NCBI GenBank assembly: GCA_023387775.1
Contig: JAEWHN010000072.1
Coordinates: forward strand, 1-11,402
Source: Pseudomonadota bacterium
Lineage (GTDB): Bacteria; Pseudomonadota; Alphaproteobacteria; Rhizobiales; Rhizobiaceae
Direction: 5' to 3'
Length of the DNA stretch: 11,402 nucleotides
The position numbers and the translations under genes are program-made. A model generated the notes under the pieces. The model ran no database searches. It was not told the DNA's origin and saw only the letters and a list, made by a program, of their open reading frames with translations. The first letter of the stretch is position 1, and every line of letters starts with the position of its first letter. This document shows positions 1-5,257 of the stretch, piece after piece.

Positions 1-409
1 GAATGGAGTCGACGATCTGCTTGACCGTATCCGGCCCCGCGGCTTGTTCGGCCTTCTGGAAAAGGGTCTGGCCGGCCTGCTTGATCTGGTCTGCGTCGAG
101 CCCGCTGGCGCGAAGCTGCGCGATGCCGTTCACCAGAGCGCCGGCCTTTTCGCCCAGGAGCCCGCCGATCGCCGAGGTGATGGAACCCAGAAGCCCGCCG
201 CTTTCGCCGCCGGACTGTGCGGCGGCCATGACGTCGTAGCTGTGGGCCAGGTCTTCCGCGCCGGGAACGGCGGCGAAGAGCCCTGCGACGCGCTCTTCGC
301 CTGCCTCGTGCTCGAACATCGACAATATGGTGCCAACGGCCATTTCAGCCTTGGCCTGGTCGAGGCCGCTTTGGTTCGAAACCGCGACGATGATTTCTTG
401 CGCGTTCAT
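1..409 (-). CDS. DUF2780/DUF937-like small protein (3' end outside window)
   Basis: The reading frame opens at ATG 409-407 and stays open for 136 codons to the left edge, so the C-terminus is missing. The protein begins MNAQEIIVAVSNQSGLDQAK. It has a helical N-terminal half with the pattern AVGTILSMFEHEAGEERVAG and a PGAEDLA turn near residue 50. A Gly-rich GGLLGSITSAIGGLLGEKAG segment follows, then an amphipathic helix ending in VKQIVDSI. This layout resembles the small, mostly helical DUF2780/DUF937/DUF2267-type proteins common in proteobacteria, whose function is unknown; the exact family is a guess. No signal peptide or membrane span is evident. The start lies 10 bases after the stop of the upstream minus-strand gene, so the two are probably one transcript. 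Its ribosome-binding site is only a weak GTGAGG that overlaps that stop, which suggests coupling. Confidence 0.75.
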   Translation of the reverse strand, partial: MNAQEIIVAVSNQSGLDQAKAEMAVGTILSMFEHEAGEERVAGLFAAVPGAEDLAHSYDVMAAAQSGGESGGLLGSITSAIGGLLGEKAGALVNGIAQLRASGLDADQIKQAGQTLFQKAEQAAGPDTVKQIVDSI

Positions 410-419
410 GGTTGCGGCC

Positions 420-713
420 TCACTGGCCGGTGTTCAGCCGAATGTTGCAGTCCTTCCAGTATTTCTTCCAGGTTTCGTTGCCCGAAATCTTGCCGGATGC
501 CTTGTCGGCCTTCCACTCGGCCTTGCATTCGTGGACGCGTTGCCGGAAGCCCATCTTGCGCGGCTGATGCTGCTGGCCGCTCGGGCTCGTCGTTGCTGCC
601 ACGGGGACTATCTGGGCGGCGGTAGGGTTGGCGGCAAAGCCGCAGGTGGGAAACGCCAGGAACGCTGCGCCGGTTGCCAAGGCGCTCGCTGACAGCAAGG
701 TCCTGAAGGTCAT
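420..713 (-). CDS. Small secreted two-cysteine protein, unknown function
   Basis: The ORF encodes 97 residues and has a clear ribosome-binding site, AAGGAG, 7 bases before the ATG. Residues 1-27 form a classical signal peptide: one Arg, then a hydrophobic stretch ending CGFA/A. The mature protein should therefore be about 70 residues in the periplasm. It has a Thr/Pro/Gln-rich linker (28-52) and a compact basic domain (55-93) with the spacing C63-K-A-E-W67 and W82-K-K-Y-W86-K-D-C89. The two cysteines could form a disulfide. Similar short exported proteins with a CxAEW...W...C core occur in rhizobia as hypothetical proteins; I know of no function. It is the first gene of the leftward pair with the DUF2780/DUF937-like gene and is divergent from the dienelactone hydrolase. 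That they work together is not shown. Confidence 0.8.
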   Translation of the reverse strand: MTFRTLLSASALATGAAFLAFPTCGFAANPTAAQIVPVAATTSPSGQQHQPRKMGFRQRVHECKAEWKADKASGKISGNETWKKYWKDCNIRLNTGQ

Positions 714-956
714 TGCACTTCTCCTTCGTTGACGTCGTCGCCTGTTCCGGCACGATCAGTCTGTGCCGACAGCGACATCTGCGGGGGTGCGCGGCAGGTG
801 CGGTGCACTGGCGGCTAGGCGAGCCCGCAATGAAAGCCTTGCCCCTGAGATGTGGCGTTGCCGCCGGGCTGACAGCGATTGACGAAAATTTGATGAGGCT
901 GGACCATGCCGGGCGCTCGCATATTTGCTCGGTGGAACGGGAGGCAGGAGGAAGCG

Positions 957-1835
957 ATGAACAGACCGGCCATTACGCAGGCGATGATCGACGCCTATGA
1001 CGAATACACGCATTTGACGCTCGACCGGCGCGGCTTCATGGAGAAGCTGACCAAGCTGGCGGGCTCCGGCGCCGCAGCCGCCGCGATCGCGCCGCTGCTG
1101 GCCGCAAACGCTGCACAGGCCGCGATCGTGGCGGAGGACGATGCGCGGGTGAAGGGCCAGGACATCACCTATCCGGGCTCCAAGGGCGAAATGAAGGGCT
1201 ACCTGGTGCGCCCGGCGGCCGCGGGCGGCAATCTCGGCGCGGTCATCGTCATCCACGAGAACCGGGGGCTGAACCCGCACATACGCGACGTGGCGCGGCG
1301 CATTGCGCTGGAAGGTTTTATCGCTCTCGCACCGGACTTTCTTTCGCCGCTTGGCGGCACGCCGTCCGACGAGGACAAGGCGCGCGAAATGTTTGGGCGG
1401 CTCGCGCCTGAGCAGACCGTCGCGGACGGGCTGGCCACCGTGGCTTATCTGAAGCAGATCGATGGCGGCAACGGCAAGGTCGGCGCGGTGGGCTTCTGCT
1501 GGGGCGGCGGCGTGGTCAACGATCTGGCGGTTAACGCGCCTGATCTTGATGCGGCGGTGGCCTATTACGGACGCCAGCCAAAGGCCGAGGAGGTGGCGAA
1601 TATCCATGCGCCGCTATTGCTGCATTATGCCGGCATGGACGAGCGCATCAACGCCGGCATCGAGCCCTACAAGCAAGCGCTGGAGGCGCAGGGCAAGAAG
1701 TTCACGATCTACGTCTACGAAGGCGCCCAGCATGCCTTCAACAACGACACCTCCGAAGCGCGCTACAACAAGGCGGCGGCCGATCTCGCATGGGGGCGCA
1801 CCATCGCCTTCCTCAAGGAAAAGCTTGGAGGGTGA
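957..1835 (+). CDS. Dienelactone hydrolase-family protein (YghX-like), exported
   Basis: The protein has 292 residues and the alpha/beta-hydrolase fold of the dienelactone hydrolase (carboxymethylenebutenolidase-like) family. The nucleophile is Cys181 in GFCWGGG, with Asp228 (HYAGMDERIN) and His259 (GAQHAFNND) completing the triad. Glu101 in HENRG matches the conserved Glu that interacts with the nucleophile in this family. Cys in place of Ser is typical of true DLH enzymes. Residues 23-29 read DRRGFME, a twin-arginine-like motif, followed by an Ala-rich hydrophobic stretch and an AQA/A cleavage site near residue 55. Export to the periplasm by Tat is therefore likely, although the motif sits unusually far from the N-terminus. 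The start at 957 is preferred over an in-frame ATG at 906 because AGGAGGAA lies 4-5 bases upstream. The natural substrate is unknown; a lactone or ester is expected from the family. The gene stands alone on its strand. Confidence 0.92.
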   Translation: MNRPAITQAMIDAYDEYTHLTLDRRGFMEKLTKLAGSGAAAAAIAPLLAANAAQAAIVAEDDARVKGQDITYPGSKGEMKGYLVRPAAAGGNLGAVIVIHENRGLNPHIRDVARRIALEGFIALAPDFLSPLGGTPSDEDKAREMFGRLAPEQTVADGLATVAYLKQIDGGNGKVGAVGFCWGGGVVNDLAVNAPDLDAAVAYYGRQPKAEEVANIHAPLLLHYAGMDERINAGIEPYKQALEAQGKKFTIYVYEGAQHAFNNDTSEARYNKAAADLAWGRTIAFLKEKLGG

Positions 1836-1887
1836 GGCGCAAACCTCTCAACCTTCGTTAACGCCTTCACGCCTGCTTGGTTAATGC

Positions 1888-1932
1888 GAAGCGGGCGAGC
1901 GCGGCCTGATTCTCTCGGGCTGGGCTCGCTTC
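1888..1932. terminator. Possible stem-loop between convergent genes
   Basis: GAAGC (1888-1892) and GAGC (1897-1900) can pair with the continuous GCTCGCTTC at 1924-1932, leaving a four-base bulge. The element lies in the 167-base gap between the convergent dienelactone hydrolase gene and the 67-residue gene, where a two-way terminator would be expected. There is no T-tract on either strand, so this is a weak call. Confidence 0.3.
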
Positions 1933-2002
1933 AAAAGCAGATTTTCTGGGAGAGGGAGGTTCGCCGCGGCGCATGCGCCTCGCAGGCTGCGCAAATACAG
2001 AT

Positions 2003-2206
2003 TCAGTTTACCTTGCGGCGACGCTGGTTTCTTGCAGATGTGATGATCGCGCGGGCGTAGATCATCTTCATCGGGATAGGAAGCTGAAGACGTTCTATGC
2101 GGTAGAGCTCGTTGTTTATTGTCTTCAACGCGCGCCAGAAATCGTAGTCACTTATCGAGTGGTCGGATGCAAGGCGGCTGGAGAGCTGCGCCACGTCAAT
2201 CTTCAT
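2003..2206 (-). CDS. 67-residue uncharacterised protein
   Basis: The ORF starts at ATG 2206-2204 with a good ribosome-binding site (CGGAGAA, about 6-7 bases upstream). It begins MKIDVAQLSSRLASDHSISD and continues with a predicted helical YDFWRALKTINNELYRIERL segment. The C-terminus is basic (ARNQRRRKVN). There is no signal peptide and no membrane span. Residue composition and the ribosome-binding site argue for a real gene rather than chance. The region is clearly less GC-rich than its neighbours, by eye near 50 per cent, which may mean lower constraint or later acquisition. The basic tail and amphipathic helices would suit a small nucleic-acid- or protein-binding factor, but that is speculation. 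It lies on the same strand as the thioesterase gene, 282 bases downstream of it, and is convergent with the hydrolase gene. I do not recognise the family. Confidence 0.65.
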   Translation of the reverse strand: MKIDVAQLSSRLASDHSISDYDFWRALKTINNELYRIERLQLPIPMKMIYARAIITSARNQRRRKVN

Positions 2207-2264
2207 GCCAAATTCTCCGAACGTTGCCGCCCGCCACCGTTCCGGTCGTTGAGTCGAATCGTCG

Positions 2265-2297
2265 GGATTGTGCCCGCCACGCGGGTGGGATCAATCC
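2265..2297. repeat. Nested inverted repeat upstream of the 67-residue gene
   Basis: The outer arms are GGATTG (2265-2270) and CAATCC (2292-2297). The inner arms are CCCGC (2273-2277) and GCGGG (2281-2285) around a CAC loop. The element is 59-91 bases upstream of the minus-strand start at 2206, so it would fall in the promoter or 5' leader of that gene. It could be an operator, a leader hairpin or chance. Confidence 0.4.
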
Positions 2298-2348
2298 GCC
2301 CCTTGGCTCAAACTGTGCAAAAACCCTTAAGGTTAATGTGTCACTCTC

Positions 2349-2364
2349 CGTTAAGATTTTAACG
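2349..2364. repeat. TTAA-containing inverted repeat
   Basis: CGTTAA (2349-2354) and TTAACG (2359-2364) form a perfect dyad around GATT. The palindrome CCTTAAGG (2325-2332) and a further GGTTAA (2331-2336) lie close by. Together they form an AT-rich cluster in a GC-rich genome, in the spacer between the thioesterase and the 67-residue gene. A regulator-binding role is possible. The TTAA spacings do not match the CtrA rule (TTAA-N7-TTAA). Confidence 0.35.
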
Positions 2365-2408
2365 ATTGGCGCGATTTCCCGCGCTTGTTCAGCGCAAATG
2401 CACCGACG

Positions 2409-2434
2409 CGGCAGGCATCGCGCGATGCCCGCCG
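2409..2434. terminator. 26-base near-perfect palindrome after the thioesterase gene
   Basis: The 16-base core at 2414-2429 (GGCATCGCGCGATGCC) is a perfect palindrome. CGGC (2409-2412) and GCCG (2431-2434) extend it past a single A/C mismatch. In RNA it would fold as a GC-rich hairpin. It begins 55 bases beyond the stop of the minus-strand thioesterase gene, a reasonable place for a terminator. No U-tract follows in that direction, so a Rho-independent terminator is not certain, and a DNA-level dyad for a dimeric protein is the alternative. Confidence 0.4.
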
Positions 2435-2488
2435 TTGGCCCTGCCCCGAGGTGAGCGGCGCGGTGTCGCAGGAAGATGGCTTGGGCGG

Positions 2489-2974
2489 TCAGCTGGCCTT
2501 GCGCTTGATGCCGATGGAGCGTCCGGCGCGCTCCGGCATCGGCAGGGCAGCGTGCGCGGCACCCATGGCGTCGACCCTGGCCTGGATGTCTTCGGGGAAG
2601 GAGGCGACCTTCGGGCCCGACATGTCGATATGCAGCGACAGCGTCTCAGAGGTGGCGGCCAGCCAGCCGTCCACATGGCGGATTTCCTGATAGGCGCGCA
2701 GCCGCTTTTCGTCATGATCGATGAGCTGGAAGCTGACCGTGACCTTGTCGCCCAGATGCAGTTCGCGCACGTAGCAGATGTGCACTTCCGCCGTGTAGAT
2801 CGTGAGCTTGCGGTCACGGGCATAGTCCGCTCCCATGCCCAGCAGCTCCAACGCCCCGTCGGAGCCGCGGTCGAAGATCACGTTGTAATAGGCCATGTTG
2901 AGATGGCCGTTATAGTCGATCCAGTCTTTCTCGATCTCCATCTCCTGGGAGACGAACGGGGCCTGGATGGTCAT
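2489..2974 (-). CDS. Hot-dog acyl-CoA thioesterase (4HBT type)
   Basis: The ORF encodes 161 residues, the usual size for a single hot-dog domain. Residues 18-30 contain the signature W-I-D20-Y-N-G-H-L-N-M-A-Y-Y of the 4-hydroxybenzoyl-CoA thioesterase group, with Asp20 the expected catalytic acid. The later pattern Y...E.H..YVRELHLGDKV..SFQL is the central hot-dog strand region, and the tail AGRSIGIKRK is basic. The sequence resembles the thioesterases of carnitine/betaine catabolic clusters (betainyl-CoA thioesterase type), but no other gene of that pathway is here, so the acyl-CoA substrate is left open. The start at 2974 is chosen because GAGGAA lies 8-9 bases upstream; an in-frame ATG at 2989 has no such site. 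The gene diverges from the FAD oxidase across 87 bases, so the two may share control. Confidence 0.88.
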   Translation of the reverse strand: MTIQAPFVSQEMEIEKDWIDYNGHLNMAYYNVIFDRGSDGALELLGMGADYARDRKLTIYTAEVHICYVRELHLGDKVTVSFQLIDHDEKRLRAYQEIRHVDGWLAATSETLSLHIDMSGPKVASFPEDIQARVDAMGAAHAALPMPERAGRSIGIKRKAS

Positions 2975-2997
2975 TGACAGCTTCCTCATTTGGCGAT

Positions 2998-3011
2998 TGT
3001 TGGATGCAACA
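2998..3011. promoter_or_regulatory. Operator-like dyad between divergent genes
   Basis: TGTTG (2998-3002), GATG, CAACA (3007-3011) is a perfect 5-bp inverted repeat. It lies inside the 87-base spacer that must hold the promoters of both the thioesterase and the FAD oxidase genes. It is a plausible site for a dimeric repressor, but it is short enough to arise by chance. Confidence 0.25.
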
Positions 3012-3061
3012 CACTTAGACTCTTCTCGCCGGCCGCTCATGGTCCAATAGCGGAGGAAAGC

Positions 3062-4471
3062 ATGGCTCTTAGCGACGTGGCGACGGTTGAACGCGACGAG
3101 GATGGCATCGCGGCGGTGCTCGGCATCCTCAAGCAGCGTTTCGGCGAGCGGTTCCAGACCGGCGCATCGGTGCGCGAGCAGCATGCGCACACCACCACCT
3201 ATATCCCCACCCAGGCGCCGGACGGGGTGGTGTTTCCGGAAACGACGGAAGAGGTGCAGGAGATCGTGCGCGCCTGCGCGGCGCACCGCGTTCCGGTGAT
3301 CGCCTTCGGCACCGGCACCTCGCTTGAGGGGCATGTGAATGCACCGGGCGGCGGCATCTCGCTCGACACCTCGCGCATGAACCGCATCCTCGCCGTCCAT
3401 GCCGAGGATCTCGATTGCGTGGTGGAGCCCGGTGTGACGCGCGAGGCGCTGAACACCCATCTGCGCGACACGGGCCTGTTCTTCCCCATCGATCCGGGCG
3501 CGAATGCCAGCCTCGGCGGCATGGCGGCGACGCGGGCATCCGGCACCAATGCGGTGCGCTACGGCACCATGCGCGACAACGTGCTGGCGCTGACGGCGGT
3601 GATGGCCGACGGCCGCGCGGTCACCACCGCCCGGCGCGCCAAGAAAAGCTCGGCCGGCTACGACCTGACACGGCTTCTGGTCGGCTCGGAAGGCACGCTC
3701 GGCATCATCACCTCGCTGACCTTGAAGGTCTACGGCATCCCGCAGGCGATTTCGGGCGGCGTCTGCCCGTTTCCGTCGGTGGAAGCGGCCTGCAACGCGG
3801 TGATCGCGACGATCCAGATGGGCATTCCGGTGGCGCGCATCGAACTGGTCAACCAGTTGCAGATGCGGGCGATCAAGCAACATTCAGGGCTCGACTATCC
3901 CGAAAGCCCGTGCCTGTTCGTGGAGTTCCACGGCAGCGAGGCGAGTGTGGCCGAGCAGGCGCAGAGCTTTGGCGAGATCGCGGCCGAGCATGGCGGCGGC
4001 CCATTCCTGTGGACCAGCGTGGCGGAAGAGCGGACAAAGCTGTGGAAGGCGAGGCACGAAGCCTATTGGGCCTCGCTGACGCTGCGGCCCGGCGCAAAAG
4101 GGCTTTCCACTGACGTCTGCGTGCCGATCTCGCGCCTGGCCGAATGCATCGCCGAGACCGAGGCCGACATTGCCCGCATGGGTCTGATCGCGCCGATCGT
4201 CGGCCATGTCGGCGACGGCAATTTCCACGTTCTGGTGCTGATGGATGCGAGCGATCCGAAGGAGGTGGCGCAGGCGGAGGAATTCGTCGGCCGGCTGAAC
4301 ATGCGCGCCATTTCCATGGACGGCACCTGCACCGGCGAGCACGGCATCGGCCAGGGCAAGATGGGTTTCCTGGAGCACGAGCTGGGCGAGGCGGTAGCCG
4401 TGATGCGCTCGATCAAGACCGCGCTCGATCCGCAGAACATCCTCAATCCCGGAAAAATCCTGCCGCGCTGA
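3062..4471 (+). CDS. FAD-linked oxidase, D-lactate dehydrogenase (cytochrome)/GlcD type
   Basis: The protein has 469 residues and the full two-domain layout of the D-2-hydroxyacid dehydrogenase family (LDH-D, glycolate oxidase GlcD). The PCMH-type FAD-binding domain spans about residues 50-230. It shows GTGTSLEGH (83-91), PIDPGANASLGG (142-153) and GSEGTLGIIT. The FAD-oxidase C-terminal domain follows, with GHVGDGNFH (381-389), GTCTGEHGIG (421-430) and a closing DPQNILNPGKI. His382, His389 and Glu426 are the expected metal ligands and His427 the active-site base. The likely reaction is D-lactate, or a related D-2-hydroxyacid, to the 2-oxoacid with electrons passed to cytochrome c or the quinone pool. 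Family members differ in substrate, so lactate is not proven. The start at 3062 has GGAGGAAA about 4-5 bases upstream; an in-frame start at 2990 lies in the promoter spacer. No glcE/glcF partner is nearby, which favours a single-subunit enzyme. Confidence 0.92.
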   Translation: MALSDVATVERDEDGIAAVLGILKQRFGERFQTGASVREQHAHTTTYIPTQAPDGVVFPETTEEVQEIVRACAAHRVPVIAFGTGTSLEGHVNAPGGGISLDTSRMNRILAVHAEDLDCVVEPGVTREALNTHLRDTGLFFPIDPGANASLGGMAATRASGTNAVRYGTMRDNVLALTAVMADGRAVTTARRAKKSSAGYDLTRLLVGSEGTLGIITSLTLKVYGIPQAISGGVCPFPSVEAACNAVIATIQMGIPVARIELVNQLQMRAIKQHSGLDYPESPCLFVEFHGSEASVAEQAQSFGEIAAEHGGGPFLWTSVAEERTKLWKARHEAYWASLTLRPGAKGLSTDVCVPISRLAECIAETEADIARMGLIAPIVGHVGDGNFHVLVLMDASDPKEVAQAEEFVGRLNMRAISMDGTCTGEHGIGQGKMGFLEHELGEAVAVMRSIKTALDPQNILNPGKILPR

Positions 4472-4483
4472 CGCAAGTGGATG

Positions 4484-4503
4484 GAGCTTTTGGACAAAAG
4501 CTC
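4484..4503 (+). terminator. Perfect hairpin after the FAD oxidase
   Basis: GAGCTTTT (4484-4491) and AAAAGCTC (4496-4503) pair perfectly over 8 bp around GGAC. The hairpin begins 13 bases after the oxidase stop codon. The upper stem is A/T only and no T-run follows, so it could be a weak terminator, an mRNA 3' end stabiliser or a DNA dyad. Confidence 0.4.
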
Positions 4504-4515
4504 TGTGCTCTTGCC

Positions 4516-4555
4516 CTTGACCCTTCCGGGATCGCGCCAAATTTCCAGACTGGAA
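4516..4555 (+). promoter_or_regulatory. Candidate promoter with overlapping dyad for the basic 178-residue gene
   Basis: CTTGAC at 4516-4521 matches the rhizobial -35 consensus. At a 17-base spacing the -10 position holds only AAATTT (4539-4544), a poor match. A 13-base perfect dyad, TTCCAG-A-CTGGAA (4543-4555), overlaps the expected -10/+1 region, where a repressor could act. The ribosome-binding site and the start at 4582 follow downstream. This is inferred from sequence only. Confidence 0.3.
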
Positions 4556-4581
4556 GCGCGCATAGCCGAGGAGCAAGCGAG

Positions 4582-5118
4582 ATGGCGATTTCACGCAAGG
4601 AAGAAGCCCGGGCCCTGAATGCGGACGAGCGCGAGCTGGTGGAAAAATCCCACCACCCGCAAATCCAGAACCTTTCCGACGCCGAACTCCACGACCTGGT
4701 CAAGCTGATGCGCGAGCGGCGCGACAAGGCGCAAGGCGATGTGTTTCGCCGCCGGCGCGAAATCCGCGGCAAGGGCGTACCCAAAGGCACCAAGCCCGTG
4801 ACCGGCGATGCGGGCTCCCGCACCAAGCTCGCCGTGCTTGCCATGGCCATGCGTCGCGTGAATACGGAAGTGGAGCGCCGCCAGCAGCTCGCGGCAAGCA
4901 TGCAGCAGATCGAGAACTCGCGCCGGGCGCTGGCCATGAAGCAACAGGCCGAGGCGCGTGAGCCCGACTTCAACACCCGCCACGCCCATAGCGGCATGCG
5001 CGCGGTGGAAAGCGGCAAGACCAAGAACCTGATCCGGCCGATGGAGCTTGGCCGCCAGCGCAAGGCCGGCAAGGTGGCGCAGGCCAAGCGCGACACGCGC
5101 GGACATCACGCGCTCTGA
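4582..5118 (+). CDS. Basic charged protein of unknown function
   Basis: The ORF encodes 178 residues. GAGGAG lies about 9 bases before the ATG at 4582, which decides the start; the frame itself is open much further upstream within the oxidase gene. The protein is strongly charged, rich in Arg and Lys, and appears almost wholly helical. It begins MAISRKEEARALNADERELV and has a segment NLSDAELHDLVKLMRERRDK near residue 30. A conserved-looking basic loop, GKGVPKGTKPVTGDAGSRTK, follows near residues 63-82, then a Glu/Gln-rich helix and a Lys/Arg-rich C-terminus. There is no signal peptide, membrane segment or cysteine pair. I associate it with conserved hypothetical proteins of Rhizobiales. The composition would suit RNA, ribosome or DNA binding, but no known domain is seen. 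It is 110 bases after the oxidase gene and probably has its own promoter. Confidence 0.8.
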   Translation: MAISRKEEARALNADERELVEKSHHPQIQNLSDAELHDLVKLMRERRDKAQGDVFRRRREIRGKGVPKGTKPVTGDAGSRTKLAVLAMAMRRVNTEVERRQQLAASMQQIENSRRALAMKQQAEAREPDFNTRHAHSGMRAVESGKTKNLIRPMELGRQRKAGKVAQAKRDTRGHHAL

Positions 5119-5257
5119 GCGCGGCGCGCGGCTGACATGCGCGGCTGCCAGCATCATGCGGTCGGGCGGGTTCTGTGCATCCGGCCAAGATGCCTCTTTA
5201 TCGACACGCTCATCCGGGTAGAGTGCAGGAGCGTTTGGGGCGATTTGTCGGAGTAAG

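Noticed and set aside
879..906. TTGACG at 879-884 as a -35 box for the dienelactone hydrolase gene
   Set aside because: At 17-base spacing the -10 position reads GACCAT, which is not a credible -10 element.
756..1607. Minus-strand open frame of 283 codons opposite the dienelactone hydrolase
   Set aside because: The hydrolase frame has a catalytic triad and a strong ribosome-binding site. The opposite frame has no recognisable domain and is Arg/His-rich.
1858..2364. TTAA motifs as CtrA-binding sites
   Set aside because: The distances between TTAA halves at 1858, 1881, 2327, 2333, 2351 and 2359 do not give the TTAA-N7-TTAA spacing.
2975..3883. Long N-terminal extension of the thioesterase frame across the divergent oxidase gene
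   Set aside because: The frame is open only because of codon bias. The hot-dog domain begins at 2974 with its own ribosome-binding site, and the extension lies opposite a solid FAD oxidase.
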